In this document: positions 42,432-51,569 of the stretch, in pieces
Layout of the letters: every line of letters starts with the position of its first letter
Position numbering within the stretch: the first letter of the stretch is position 1
Source: a virus
Virus record (IMG/VR): IMGVR_UViG_3300030104_000548
Coordinates: 1-51,575 of that record
Direction: 5' to 3' (one strand)
Length of the DNA stretch: 51,575 nt
Notes under the pieces: model-generated
Told to the model about the DNA's origin: nothing
Databases searched by the model: none
Seen by the model: only the letters and a program-made list of their open reading frames with translations
Made by a program: the position numbers and the translations under genes

Positions 42432-42989
42432 TTACTCAAATGGAGTAGCTAAAGTTCCATCACCATGAAGAAACGCTTCACAATGCCAAACTGCAGCTGT
42501 TGTTGCTTTTAGTCGAATAATTCCACCAACTGCCCAACCTTGTGCTGCTGAACCTAAATCAATAGTATCGTCATCACTAGCATCAGGAATAAAAGTGTTT
42601 GTATCACCTGCTGTTGCTGGATCAAATATCTGGGCAAAGCCTGAATATAAGTCACTCGTATTTTGTGTGTTTATTTGTCCTGCACCTGTAAATGTAGTGC
42701 CTACTATAAATGTATATTGTAGACCTGCTGCTGCAGTTGGTAGTGTAACCACAATACCTGCTGCTCTATTTAAAGTAAAAACAGAACCAGACTGTGCTGC
42801 TGTAACACTATACGTTGCTGCAGTAACGTCAACAATATTATCATAATGAAGTACGGAACCAGAGGTAACTATATTACCACTGCTGTCTACATCTAAATTT
42901 GTAGTTACTGCTCCTGTACTTGAGTTTATGGAGATTTGTTCAAAACCTCCTTCGGACCTTACTGGTCCATTAAAAGTCGTATTCGCCAT
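42432..42989 (-). CDS. capsid decoration or head-fibre protein, 185 aa
   Basis: N-terminal MANTTFNGPVRSEGGFEQI is typical of marine-phage decoration proteins. The rest is beta-rich (SVTAAQSGSVFTLNRAAGIV, WHCEAFLHGDG). Expressed just after the capsid terminator (43071-43096). AGGAGG precedes its ATG. Confidence 0.65.
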   Translation of the reverse strand: MANTTFNGPVRSEGGFEQISINSSTGAVTTNLDVDSSGNIVTSGSVLHYDNIVDVTAATYSVTAAQSGSVFTLNRAAGIVVTLPTAAAGLQYTFIVGTTFTGAGQINTQNTSDLYSGFAQIFDPATAGDTNTFIPDASDDDTIDLGSAAQGWAVGGIIRLKATTAAVWHCEAFLHGDGTLATPFE

Positions 42990-43008
42990 ATTTCCTCCTG
43001 CGGAAAAA

Positions 43009-43048
43009 GTTTATCATCTTGGCTTGTCTGCTAGGGCAGTTGATAAAC
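43009..43048. repeat. inverted repeat after the capsid gene
   Basis: GTTTATCA (43009-43016) and TGATAAAC (43041-43048) are separated by 24 bases, between the capsid terminator and the decoration gene. It could be part of the promoter or operator restarting transcription; no clear -35/-10 pair was found. Confidence 0.35.
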
Positions 43049-43070
43049 AAATTAATAAATCCCTAGATAT

Positions 43071-43096
43071 AAAAAGAGGGGAGCAAAAGCTCCCCT
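43071..43096 (-). terminator. rho-independent terminator after the capsid gene
   Basis: Minus-strand order: AGGGGAGC (43096-43089), loop TTTT, GCTCCCCT (43084-43077), then TTTTT (43075-43071). A canonical intrinsic terminator directly after the capsid stop. It should limit read-through so capsid is made in excess over downstream genes. Confidence 0.85.
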
Positions 43097-43103
43097 ACAA
43101 ATT

Positions 43104-44045
43104 TTAGCTTGAACCTGGTGAACCCCAGATACCTAGCGGATCAGATACTCCAAATGAATATCTTTCTCTAGCTTTGTATCTTACGTTTCCAGTATCAAAG
43201 TCTCCGTCCATGCTAGTCACCATAGGTGCTCTAACAAAATGCTTCATGCCATCAGGCACATCTGTTGTTAAGAAGAAAGCATTAGTATCAGTTAAATAAT
43301 GATTAACTGCATAGCCTTCTGGTATAACACCATTGTTTCTGATTGCATTGACATCGTTATCAGCAGAACTTGGCTTGTATTCACTCTCTAATAAGCGAGT
43401 TGCAACAAACTGAAGATCAGATGGAACAATAAGTTTCTTTGGTCTAGCTGCGATCTTAAGACCTCTTTCATCCGTCCACTTACCAATTTGAATTACTCCA
43501 TCTTCTAAAGATGTTTCATTCAGGTCAGCACCTGTGGATGGTCTGTTAGAGTTCTTACCGCCATTAACCAATGGGTGTCCATCACCTCCAGTAACACCAT
43601 CACCATCTGCTGTAAATAGGTTTACCCCATCTCCAGACTGGAATGAATTACTGAAGCCGTTGTTTAACGGATAAGCTGATTTGACTTGCTTTGTGTAAGC
43701 CATAGCTCTTGCTAAAGCTTTTGTGTATCTAGCAGATAGTGAAACATAGAGGTTATCCTCCATAGCTTCTTCTGTGATACTAAAGCCTAAAGCAATAGTT
43801 TCGTGTGTATAACGAGCTACAAAAGATTCTTGTGCAACATCATAAGATACTGAAGCACCTTCATCTTTAACTGGAGCAGCACCAAAACCTGAAAGTTTTA
43901 GTTCTTCTTCAAATGATCTGTCTGAGTTTTCACTCTCATAAATCATTTCATGCTCATTCTCGTAGTTATTATACTCATCTCCAAACAGGGCATTAAGTCC
44001 TGGTAGGAGTTGTTTTAATTCGTTAGCTCTTGAAATAGCTGCCAT
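43104..44045 (-). CDS. major capsid protein, HK97-fold
   Basis: A 313-residue head protein. MAAISRANELKQLLPGLNAL, then YTHETIALGFSITEEAMEDN, SARYTKALARAMAYTKQVKS and ARPKKLIVPSDLQFVATRLL match the helix/strand order of HK97-like marine-phage capsids. VRYKARERYSFGVSDPLG closes the fold. It is followed by a terminator, as expected for the most abundant product. Confidence 0.85.
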   Translation of the reverse strand: MAAISRANELKQLLPGLNALFGDEYNNYENEHEMIYESENSDRSFEEELKLSGFGAAPVKDEGASVSYDVAQESFVARYTHETIALGFSITEEAMEDNLYVSLSARYTKALARAMAYTKQVKSAYPLNNGFSNSFQSGDGVNLFTADGDGVTGGDGHPLVNGGKNSNRPSTGADLNETSLEDGVIQIGKWTDERGLKIAARPKKLIVPSDLQFVATRLLESEYKPSSADNDVNAIRNNGVIPEGYAVNHYLTDTNAFFLTTDVPDGMKHFVRAPMVTSMDGDFDTGNVRYKARERYSFGVSDPLGIWGSPGSS

Positions 44046-44057
44046 GATATTCTCCTA

Positions 44058-44645
44058 TTAACCTATACCTGTTGTGTTTAAATATTGATGTCCAACATTG
44101 AACATCACTAATACGTCAGTGTAACTATCACCAATTGCACTATCTGGACCATCGACAAAGTCAATAATCTTTAAAGGTAGTGTATTAGTAGTAGCTGCTG
44201 TACTGCCGTCTACTGCGTTTTTGCTGACACCTATTGAAGTTGATCCTGCGGTTTGCACAACAGCGACATTCTTACCAATATCATCTTGGTTAAGTGATTC
44301 GTCTGATTGCATTTGCATTACAACAAATGGGTCTGCAGCAACATATGCAACAATATCATCCGCAGCAAGTGATGCTGGGAATTGATTGTTATTTACGAAT
44401 TGACCTGATGTTGGGTCAGTATAAGAACATCCTAAGAATACACCAATAGGTGTACAAGCAGTAGTTCCAGTATCTTTTTGTATTGTAGTGTTTGGATTGT
44501 CATCCCCCCACTTTACAAAGTCACCATAAAATATGGCTGTGCCGTATGCATTCTTAATCTTATAATGACTAATTTTTGCATTGTATGCACATGATACTAA
44601 TGATCCAACAGGTCTAGCTCCCATAGGAGCTGCTGATGAAGCCAT
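44058..44645 (-). CDS. capsid-associated structural protein, 195 aa
   Basis: Beta-rich, with MGARPVGSLVSCAYNAKI and FVKWGDDNPNTTIQKDTGTT, ending LVMFNVGHQYL. This family lies immediately before or after the capsid gene in related phages; probably decoration or minor capsid. The gap 44646-44688 upstream has no gene. Confidence 0.7.
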   Translation of the reverse strand: MASSAAPMGARPVGSLVSCAYNAKISHYKIKNAYGTAIFYGDFVKWGDDNPNTTIQKDTGTTACTPIGVFLGCSYTDPTSGQFVNNNQFPASLAADDIVAYVAADPFVVMQMQSDESLNQDDIGKNVAVVQTAGSTSIGVSKNAVDGSTAATTNTLPLKIIDFVDGPDSAIGDSYTDVLVMFNVGHQYLNTTGIG

Positions 44646-44688
44646 AGCTTCCTCCTTCTGTTAAATAAAAATTGTTAATCTAACAAGA

Positions 44689-45207
44689 CTAAGAATCTTT
44701 ACCAAAGGTAGTTTTAGACTTTCTTTCAAAAACTTGTTTGGTAGCCATTCTAGAATCTTGATCCTTAAAATATACGTTATCTACAGATTCCATCTGATTT
44801 TTTGCCACATTTTTAAAATAGGCATCTCTAGCTTCCGCTTTCTCTTTTGGCATCTTACATAGTAACTGCCCACCAATTTCTAAATTTCCTTTTTCCGCCC
44901 ACTCAGATTTGTAGTCCATCATATGAATATGTAATTCTGGATGATCTTCTGCTCTGCATGGTTGCCAACCTTCTCTAAATTTTTTAGATACATTAGGATT
45001 ATCAGTATTACCTAATAAACTTGTTCGTATCCATCTAAAAACCCAGCCTGGTTGTGGATCAGGACTTGGTAAATTGGAGGGGTTTTCCCAACTTTCTACA
45101 CGTTGGTGAACCTCTCGGTCTTCTGAACCCCTAGGGGTACGCACTGGTTCCACTGCTTCAACATTGTCTACTACAGCTTCTTGATTAATTTTAACTTCTT
45201 CTGACAT
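44689..45207 (-). CDS. conserved head-module protein, 172 aa
   Basis: PGWVFRWIRTSLLGNTDNPN and FREGWQPCRAEDHPELHI are conserved in the family, which usually lies between scaffold and capsid. DQDSRMATKQVFERKSKTTF ends it. Role unknown; likely capsid assembly. Confidence 0.65.
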   Translation of the reverse strand: MSEEVKINQEAVVDNVEAVEPVRTPRGSEDREVHQRVESWENPSNLPSPDPQPGWVFRWIRTSLLGNTDNPNVSKKFREGWQPCRAEDHPELHIHMMDYKSEWAEKGNLEIGGQLLCKMPKEKAEARDAYFKNVAKNQMESVDNVYFKDQDSRMATKQVFERKSKTTFGKDS

Positions 45208-46256
45208 TATGTCTCCTTAAGTAATTGTTTTGCGTATTGAGCAGGCGTTATACCAAGTGAACGTGCTAGTTTTACTTGCGTCTGCGTCAAACGTACATTG
45301 CGAGGATTCTTATTAGCTCCACTGTTCCTCGTTGCGGGAGCTACGACATTCGATGGTTGTCGTTTTTCTTCTTCTATCTGTACCTCTCCTCCAGCTTCCG
45401 CTTGTTGAGGTACACCAAAAAAACTTGGAAATTGTTCTTTCATGGCTTCGTCTACTTTGCCATAATATTGTTCTGCTTGTCCTACTGGATCAACACCTTC
45501 TGCTTGCAACTTTTGATCGACATACATTGCAAAAGATGTCATCTCTCTGTGTACAGGTTCACTACCCATAAACCAAGGATTCTTACCTGCCCATGCTTTC
45601 ATTGCTGGGTCTGGTTCTGGAATTTGCGGTTGAGCTTGTACTGCTTGTGCTGCTTGTGCTTGCATTGCTCTAGCATATCCAGGTGCTTGTTGTTCAGCTA
45701 ATGTTGCTTTAGATAATTCTTCTTGAGCTAGTGCCATTGCATCTGCATCACCCTCATCATAAGCTTTCTTAAACTTCTCTTGTGCACTTACTTTAGCAAA
45801 CTGAGCATTAGCTACAGCGTGTTGATTAAGAGCTTGACCACCTGTATTTACTAATTCAGATAATCTTTGGTTTTCAGCCATAACAGTTTTTAATCTATTG
45901 ACTGCTTCGGATGATTCTCTCTTAGCTGCTTCTTTTGCTCTGCGTTCTTCGTGATACTCGTATTTAATTTGATTAATACGATCACCTGCTCTTTTGCTAG
46001 TGTCTGCTATTTCTTTATCAATAACATCACTATCTACAGGCTCATCTTTAGTTTCTTGTTTTGGTGCCCTTCTGTCTTCTTCAGGAACATCACTAACTAC
46101 TTCAACATCAAGATCATCTGAATCTTTACTATCTTCTTTTGTAATTTGTGTTTTTACACCAAAAAATTTATCTTCCATTGACTGAGGTTTTATATTACCT
46201 TCAGCATCTGCTTCATATGAAGTTTCTATAGAGGTTTCTACTTGTTGATCACTCAT
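45207..46256 (-). CDS. scaffolding protein
   Basis: Acidic N-terminal third, then a long coiled coil (DRINQIKYEYHEERRAKEAA ... RLKTVMAENQRLSELVNTGG) and a Gln/Ala-rich stretch (MQAQAAQAVQAQPQIPEPD). A basic C-terminus (RLTQTQVKLARSLGIT, AQYAKQLLKE) would bind capsid protein. Length 349, position between portal and capsid, and this layout fit a podovirus scaffold. Confidence 0.75.
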   Translation of the reverse strand: MSDQQVETSIETSYEADAEGNIKPQSMEDKFFGVKTQITKEDSKDSDDLDVEVVSDVPEEDRRAPKQETKDEPVDSDVIDKEIADTSKRAGDRINQIKYEYHEERRAKEAAKRESSEAVNRLKTVMAENQRLSELVNTGGQALNQHAVANAQFAKVSAQEKFKKAYDEGDADAMALAQEELSKATLAEQQAPGYARAMQAQAAQAVQAQPQIPEPDPAMKAWAGKNPWFMGSEPVHREMTSFAMYVDQKLQAEGVDPVGQAEQYYGKVDEAMKEQFPSFFGVPQQAEAGGEVQIEEEKRQPSNVVAPATRNSGANKNPRNVRLTQTQVKLARSLGITPAQYAKQLLKET

Positions 46257-46645
46257 GCTCTTACTACTCCTGTTGGGTCTTCAACTACTGCTTCCACAGT
46301 ATCATCGTTTATTAAACGAAACTCTTGTCCATACATTTTCATGCGAGTACCTGAATAAGCTCTAAATATTACCCAATCACCTACTTTACACCAAGGCTTA
46401 GTAAATCTATTTGCGTCTTTATAAGAATCAGGACCAAGCTTAAGAACATATCCACATATGTTGCTTACCTCTTCGTCTTTAATTGTTGAACTTGCTTTAA
46501 GAATACCACCATCAGTTTTTTCATCTGCTTGTGGCATAGCTACTAGAATTTTCCAGCCTTGTGGGTCAGGTAACTGACTTTTAGCTTTTTCATCAACCTT
46601 CGGCTCTTTAAAGTTTTTAGGTTTCTTTATTTCTTTTTTACTCAT
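46253..46645 (-). CDS. GroES/Cpn10-like co-chaperonin
   Basis: WKILVAMPQADEKTDGGILK corresponds to the mobile-loop start of Cpn10; GYVLKLGPDSYKD and KVGDWVIFRAYSGTRMKM match the beta-barrel; FRLINDDTVEAVVEDP closes it. A phage co-chaperonin should cap host GroEL to fold the capsid protein, as T4 gp31 does. It overlaps the scaffold start by 4 bases. The loop tip is somewhat diverged. Confidence 0.75.
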   Translation of the reverse strand: MSKKEIKKPKNFKEPKVDEKAKSQLPDPQGWKILVAMPQADEKTDGGILKASSTIKDEEVSNICGYVLKLGPDSYKDANRFTKPWCKVGDWVIFRAYSGTRMKMYGQEFRLINDDTVEAVVEDPTGVVRA

Positions 46646-46672
46646 ATTTGCACAACTTAAGGAGTTGAGTTC

Positions 46673-46879
46673 CTATATTTCCCGTGTATGTTGTTCTATC
46701 CAGTCCAACATCTCACGTTCTGCGAGAGCCAAGCCCTCTATTATGCCGCAGATTCTTTTGTACTCTGGGTAATCTTTTATACTACCTGTCGCAACATGAT
46801 CTGCGTGTTCGTTCATGACATCTCTGATTCTAACCTTTAACCACTCAGAAAGTGATTGCTCATTGATATCATTTGACAT
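46673..46879 (-). CDS. small conserved head-module protein, 68 aa
   Basis: Helical: LSEWLKVRIRDVMNEHADHV and RICGIIEGLALAEREMLDWI. Found after portal genes in related marine phages; function unknown. Confidence 0.6.
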   Translation of the reverse strand: MSNDINEQSLSEWLKVRIRDVMNEHADHVATGSIKDYPEYKRICGIIEGLALAEREMLDWIEQHTREI

Positions 46880-46880
46880 A

Positions 46881-49370
46881 CTAATTGATATCTTTAACTA
46901 TATCCTTAGCCATGTCAAGACCTAATTTAAAATCTTCTTTTGCTTGCTTTTTGCTTTCTTTCTCTTCATCTAGCATATCGCTAGCAATTTTTTGTCCTAC
47001 TTCCATACCAGCTATTTGTGTTTCAACTGATAGCTTATCTTTTTCAACTTCAATTTTTTCTTGTTCAAGAACCTGTTGAGCTTGTTGCTTCTGTGCAGCT
47101 AGAGTAAATCTTGCTTGATCACCCATAGCTTTTCTTTGCACCTCAGCTTCTTTAGCTGCAACTTCTCTTTCCTTCATCATGATCAGAGGGTCTTGTTGTT
47201 GTTCAGCTATTCTTTGCTGTTCTGCTTGCATTCTAGCTTTTTCAGTTACTCTTCCTGCAGCTTCTGCAACTAGATCAGATATACGTTTCTCTACATCTGC
47301 TGGTAAAGGTTCACCTAATGGTGGTAACTCTATACCAAGTTCTTCTTGTACTTGATCTCTAAACTTCATTGTTAAATGATCATTAACGTATGAAGATGCT
47401 GCTGCCATAATCGATGGTCCTGTAGGAGACTGTTCTAGTAATCCCATAATCTCTGGATTGTCTTGTGCTGCTGCAACAGTTTGTATATGTGCATCGTGAT
47501 CTTGGAACTCAAATGCTTTTACAGGAATATTATTAATTAAGTTCTGTACAGCACTGACAGGATCAACTGGCATCACTTCTCCTTCTTCAGGAATTATATT
47601 ATCAACATCAGGAATACCTAATACTTCTAACATCTGTCTATGCAGTTCTTGCATATTGTACATTTCAGGTGAAGCCTGTGCTAATTGCATAGCAGCTTGA
47701 TACTGCATAATCCTTTGTGCCATAGTTGCAGCATTAGGATCAGACACTGGAATCACATCTATCCTTGAATCAAAGTCAGATGATTTAATTTGTTCCTCTT
47801 CTCCTGTGTCATATGGATAACTTGGATTACCAAAGTCTTGAATAATATTTACCAAGATATCAAATTCTTTTTTCATAGATGCGTGTAGTCTTGCTTGCAC
47901 TGCACTCATCACTTTCATGTTTCTTTCTAATAAAGCTAGAGTTGTTCCAACTGGTGCCTGACTATTCATGTCACTTACCTTCATGTCAGAAATACTAGCA
48001 AACCTTCTTCCCTCTTCCACTATGTTTTGTAATAGCTGATAAAGAGTTGGGGAAGGTTCTTTATAGGGCAGGAAGGTTATATTATCTCTAATAGCACCAC
48101 CTGGAACATCTACATCCCTAAACTCTCCTGGCATGATTGGGGTATCATCACCTTTGATTCTAAGACCTCTGGCTTTTAACCCACCAGGAAGATTAGATAA
48201 TGTACCTGCATCTACTAACTGTCTTAATAAACTTGTAGCTGATTTTGCTAATCCACCTATCATATGAATCAAACCAAAACCATAAAACCCTATGCCTGGT
48301 AAATACTGATAGTGGACAAAGTGTGATCTTCTTTTCTTTTGTGGATCATCTTCGTAATAGTTTCTGCGAATACTTAGAATCGTGCCACTAGGAAAATCTA
48401 AGGTTACAACATAAGGTAACTGAATCCCTGTAGGCTCACCATCTTTAACATCTTCAAAACCTGGCAAATCTAAATTAACTTGCATCTCTAATAGAGTATG
48501 CCTTTGATCGAATCTATCTTGTTCGCTTTCACCACTTAGCTCATCGTACTTTTCTTTTATATCTGAAAAACTATTAGGTGCGTCTTGTAATTCTATGTCT
48601 CTATAGAAACCACTTACTTGCATCTTACGTATCTCATTAAAAGATTTACGCATTACATGAGTGGCTCTCTCACAAGTCTCTAAGTCACTAGCACCATAGT
48701 TAACTACTACATCTTCTGATGGTACAAAGATTCCGCTTGGTCTATCTAGACTAGGGTCATAGTAAACCTTTCTAAAAGCAGAACCTGCTAGAGGCAAAGA
48801 GAACAATAGCTTTTCTGTCTCTGTTCTGTATTCAGACATCTCATGAGTTAAAAGATAATTCATATAGTCTTGTACTCTTTGAGATTGTTTCTCTTTGTCG
48901 CTGGTCATCTTACCAACTATCTTTGTCTTTACTGGTCCTTGTGCTGGAAATATTTCTGATATTGCTTGCGACTGAAATCTAATAACTGCTTCACTTAGCA
49001 TTGGGTGAAACACACCACAAGCTCCATTCCAAGGCTGTGTTCTTTCTTCTATCTTTAAACCTAGCTGATCTAATCCTTTGGTATAAGTTTCTTCCCACTC
49101 TTTACGAGAATCTTTATCCATGTTGTAGGCAGATATTAAATCAGAACCCATCTTCTCTAAATCTTGCTCACCAATAATCTCTGCCAGATTGCTGTCAAAT
49201 TCAGCATCTGGTTTATCTTCTTCTGGGTCAAAGTCTATAATCATGCCACCATCATCAGTTTCAATTGCTACTGATTCAGGATTCTCTATTGCAATACTTA
49301 TATCATCTGTCTGCGGTTCTTGTTCTATTAAACCATCTACTGGTGTAGCTGGTGTTCTTTCAATTGCCAA
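46881..49370 (-). CDS. portal protein, P22-like
   Basis: An 829-residue portal. Seen: WNGACGVFHPMLSEAVIRFQ (clip/stem start), YDPSLDRPSGIFVPSEDVVV, FVHYQYLPGIGFYGFGLIHM, SISDMKVSDMNSQAPVGTTL, and a long C-terminal Gln/Glu/Ala coiled coil (about 690-829) corresponding to the barrel of P22 gp1. Longer than P22 gp1 (725). The start is TTG at 49368-49370, supported by AGGAG shortly upstream; no nearby ATG works. It should form the twelve-fold DNA channel. Confidence 0.85.
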   Translation of the reverse strand: MAIERTPATPVDGLIEQEPQTDDISIAIENPESVAIETDDGGMIIDFDPEEDKPDAEFDSNLAEIIGEQDLEKMGSDLISAYNMDKDSRKEWEETYTKGLDQLGLKIEERTQPWNGACGVFHPMLSEAVIRFQSQAISEIFPAQGPVKTKIVGKMTSDKEKQSQRVQDYMNYLLTHEMSEYRTETEKLLFSLPLAGSAFRKVYYDPSLDRPSGIFVPSEDVVVNYGASDLETCERATHVMRKSFNEIRKMQVSGFYRDIELQDAPNSFSDIKEKYDELSGESEQDRFDQRHTLLEMQVNLDLPGFEDVKDGEPTGIQLPYVVTLDFPSGTILSIRRNYYEDDPQKKRRSHFVHYQYLPGIGFYGFGLIHMIGGLAKSATSLLRQLVDAGTLSNLPGGLKARGLRIKGDDTPIMPGEFRDVDVPGGAIRDNITFLPYKEPSPTLYQLLQNIVEEGRRFASISDMKVSDMNSQAPVGTTLALLERNMKVMSAVQARLHASMKKEFDILVNIIQDFGNPSYPYDTGEEEQIKSSDFDSRIDVIPVSDPNAATMAQRIMQYQAAMQLAQASPEMYNMQELHRQMLEVLGIPDVDNIIPEEGEVMPVDPVSAVQNLINNIPVKAFEFQDHDAHIQTVAAAQDNPEIMGLLEQSPTGPSIMAAASSYVNDHLTMKFRDQVQEELGIELPPLGEPLPADVEKRISDLVAEAAGRVTEKARMQAEQQRIAEQQQDPLIMMKEREVAAKEAEVQRKAMGDQARFTLAAQKQQAQQVLEQEKIEVEKDKLSVETQIAGMEVGQKIASDMLDEEKESKKQAKEDFKLGLDMAKDIVKDIN

Positions 49371-49379
49371 TTAAATCTC

Positions 49380-50879
49380 CTAGTAATAATCTGCTGTTTT
49401 ATTATGTTCTAATGGTTCATCTTCTTCATCAGAACGTAAAGGTACAAATCCACCCTGTCTAAATCTTAACAAAGCTTGCGTGCTGCTATCAACTAAATCG
49501 TCATGTTCCGCATTTGGAAAAGACGCAAACTCTTCTATAACTTCTTCTGCCCATCTTGTCTGAGGTGCCCAAACAACTCCTGAAGAAAACAGATCAGATA
49601 CCGCATTAACTCTTGATATCTTATCGTTACCTCTACTAGGAGTGTACTCTTGTACGGGAATACCCATTTGCCTCAATTCAAATATTAATGGCATACCAGC
49701 AGCTTTTGCCTCAATAATAAAAGCATCTGGCTTATATGACTTGTAACTCTCTAAAGCACGTTTCTTTAATTCAGGAAACTCTAATCTTTCTTTATGTGCA
49801 TCGAGCAAAATAATTTGGGGTGTAGTTAAACCACTGCTTTCATCTTCTCTATAAAAGACACCCCAAGTAGTACAGGCAGAGTAGTCAGCTCTTTGAGTTT
49901 TTAAGAATGCGGTATCCCAAGATTGAATTATAAATTCACATTGAGGAGGTTCTCGTTCTTCCCATTCTTTCCACCACTCTCTTTTAACAATGGCTCCTTC
50001 TTCAGCTGTAGGGTCTTGCTGATACTGAGCCATCCATTTAGAAGTTGGTAGTTCTGCTTTTAAAGCTTCTAACTCTTCAAGCTTCCAAAATTCTGACCAA
50101 AGAGGATTACCTGAAGGTAATATAGCTGGAAGCTCAATTACTTCCCATTGGTCGGCACCGCCTCGTTTAATACTAGCATCAACTAACTGACCAGTGAGGT
50201 CACGCTGATGCCATCTTGTCATCACTACTACAATTGAACCTTTAGGTTGTAAACGCTGTCGTGGTCCTGATGTGTACCACTCATAAGTTTTATTAAATAC
50301 ATTCACATCTGAGGAAGCACCTTCCTGTTCAGAATGTGGATCATCGATGATAAGTAGATCAGCACCTTTACCAGTTACTGCACCACCTACACCGATAGCG
50401 AAGTATTCTCCGCCTTTGTTTGTGTTCCAACGCCCAGCAGCCTTACTGTCAGCCTGCAGACTTATATTTGGGAATAAGTTTTTGAAATCTTTACTGTTGA
50501 CTAAATTTCTTACCTTTCTACCAAAACCGACAGCAAGTTCTGCTGTATGGGCTGTCTGGATAATCTTCTTGTCGGGATATCTTCCTAGAAACCATGCAGG
50601 TAAAAGATAGGAAGCGAACTCCGACTTCGTGTGTCTGGGAGGCATATTAATGATCAACCTTTTCAAATCACCATTGACCACCCTTTCAAAAGCCTCAGCC
50701 ATAATCTCATGATGTTTTCCGTGAATGAAAGCAGACCACATTGAGTTAACGAACTTGAGAAACTTAGCCTCACAAGCTTCTCTATTCTTAGAGTTCTCTA
50801 GTTCTCTCAACAAAGAAACTAACTCTTGTTTATCTTCTGCTGATAAACTTTGTAACTTACTCAATACCTGTGTATTCAT
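49380..50879 (-). CDS. terminase large subunit
   Basis: Packaging motor with RLIINMPPRHTKSEF (Walker A-like), DLLIIDDPHSEQEGA (Walker B), VVVMTRWHQRDLTG (coupling motif), and an RNase H-like nuclease with IQSWDTAF and NAEHDDLVDSSTQALL (catalytic acids). Length 499 is normal. It starts only 9 bases after the 46-bp element B with no clear ribosome site, so initiation may be leaderless or use another signal. Confidence 0.92.
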   Translation of the reverse strand: MNTQVLSKLQSLSAEDKQELVSLLRELENSKNREACEAKFLKFVNSMWSAFIHGKHHEIMAEAFERVVNGDLKRLIINMPPRHTKSEFASYLLPAWFLGRYPDKKIIQTAHTAELAVGFGRKVRNLVNSKDFKNLFPNISLQADSKAAGRWNTNKGGEYFAIGVGGAVTGKGADLLIIDDPHSEQEGASSDVNVFNKTYEWYTSGPRQRLQPKGSIVVVMTRWHQRDLTGQLVDASIKRGGADQWEVIELPAILPSGNPLWSEFWKLEELEALKAELPTSKWMAQYQQDPTAEEGAIVKREWWKEWEEREPPQCEFIIQSWDTAFLKTQRADYSACTTWGVFYREDESSGLTTPQIILLDAHKERLEFPELKKRALESYKSYKPDAFIIEAKAAGMPLIFELRQMGIPVQEYTPSRGNDKISRVNAVSDLFSSGVVWAPQTRWAEEVIEEFASFPNAEHDDLVDSSTQALLRFRQGGFVPLRSDEEDEPLEHNKTADYY

Positions 50880-50888
50880 AATATGTAG

Positions 50889-50934
50889 TATATACCTAAT
50901 AAGTATTAACTAATTAAAAACTTATGTAGTACCT
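50889..50934 (-). promoter_or_regulatory. 46-bp element B, matching 3225-3270
   Basis: Ungapped match to element A at 39 of 46 bases by eye. Directly upstream of terL on the minus strand. Together with A it suggests a phage-specific promoter or operator used at both ends of the minus-strand programme. Confidence 0.6.
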
Positions 50935-50935
50935 G

Positions 50936-50962
50936 TAGTAGGTACCTAACAATAGTAGGTAC
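50936..50962. repeat. direct repeat TAGTAGGTAC
   Basis: TAGTAGGTAC occurs at 50936-50945 and again at 50953-50962, 17 bases apart. The core AGTAGGTAC is also present, inverted, at 3266-3274 beside element A. Likely binding sites for one protein. Confidence 0.5.
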
Positions 50963-51326
50963 ATACTTTTTGTTTGGTATATTCTAGGTATATCTATCTA
51001 CAGATTATACAATATTGTACTACTTCACATAAAAAAGCAATATAAAACGTAAAAATAATTTAGAGGCTTATAGGGTACCTTAACCCATTCTCTGGAAATA
51101 GGGGGTAGGGGGGTACAATATACACTGCTTGCAAAATGCAATTACTTAACCAGGTCTATTAAAACTGATAATCGTTTGTGTAAATCACTATGTATATAAG
51201 ATAGTCATGCACGTATGCGATCTAGGGGGGTCGGGGGTTGTTATTTCTTCTCTTATTAATAGGGTGGTGTTGCTTTTCTCTGCTGTACAAAAAATGATCA
51301 ATGGGTCTTAAATAACAAAAATGGTT

Positions 51327-51569
51327 TCAGTGTTTCGTTAGTAATTGCTCTATTCTTTCTTCCAACTCTTGCTCTATCTCTTCACTGGGTCTTGTCTCTT
51401 TGGTTTCTACTACGTCTGAGAACAAACTAACGGACTTACCCAGCAACTCTAATGCTCTTACCCTTGATGCATCGCTATCTGACTGTTGGCTTTCCTTGTA
51501 GAGCCTATCAAGAACATAATTCTTCGTTCGTAGGCTTGAAGCTATTACAGTAGTCTCTTTCTTCTGCAT
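51327..51569 (-). CDS. terminase small subunit (continues past the window edge)
   Basis: LRTKNYVLDRLYKESQQSD, then SRVRALELLGKSVSLFSDVV, is the conserved C-terminal part of terminase small subunits of the Terminase_2-like type, followed by an acidic helix EEIEQELEERIEQLL. No N-terminal helix-turn-helix is visible in this part. The frame stays open to base 51575 and, if the ends join, to base 99. It should recognise the packaging site and deliver it to TerL. Confidence 0.75.
   Translation of the reverse strand: MQKKETTVIASSLRTKNYVLDRLYKESQQSDSDASRVRALELLGKSVSLFSDVVETKETRPSEEIEQELEERIEQLLTKH

Larger units (their letters stand above)
50880..51326. other. terS-terL intergenic region with G-rich tracts
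   Basis: A 447-base gap without a convincing gene. It holds element B, GTAC-rich repeats, and two G tracts in an otherwise AT-rich sequence: G5-TA-G6 at 51101-51113 and G6-TC-G5 at 51225-51237. Their order is mirrored. A packaging (pac/cos-like) or replication-associated site is possible. Confidence 0.5.

Noticed and set aside
45276-45701. 141-codon plus-strand frame opposite the scaffold gene
   Set aside because: Antisense shadow of the coiled-coil coding region: no ribosome site, low-complexity product, no recognisable protein.
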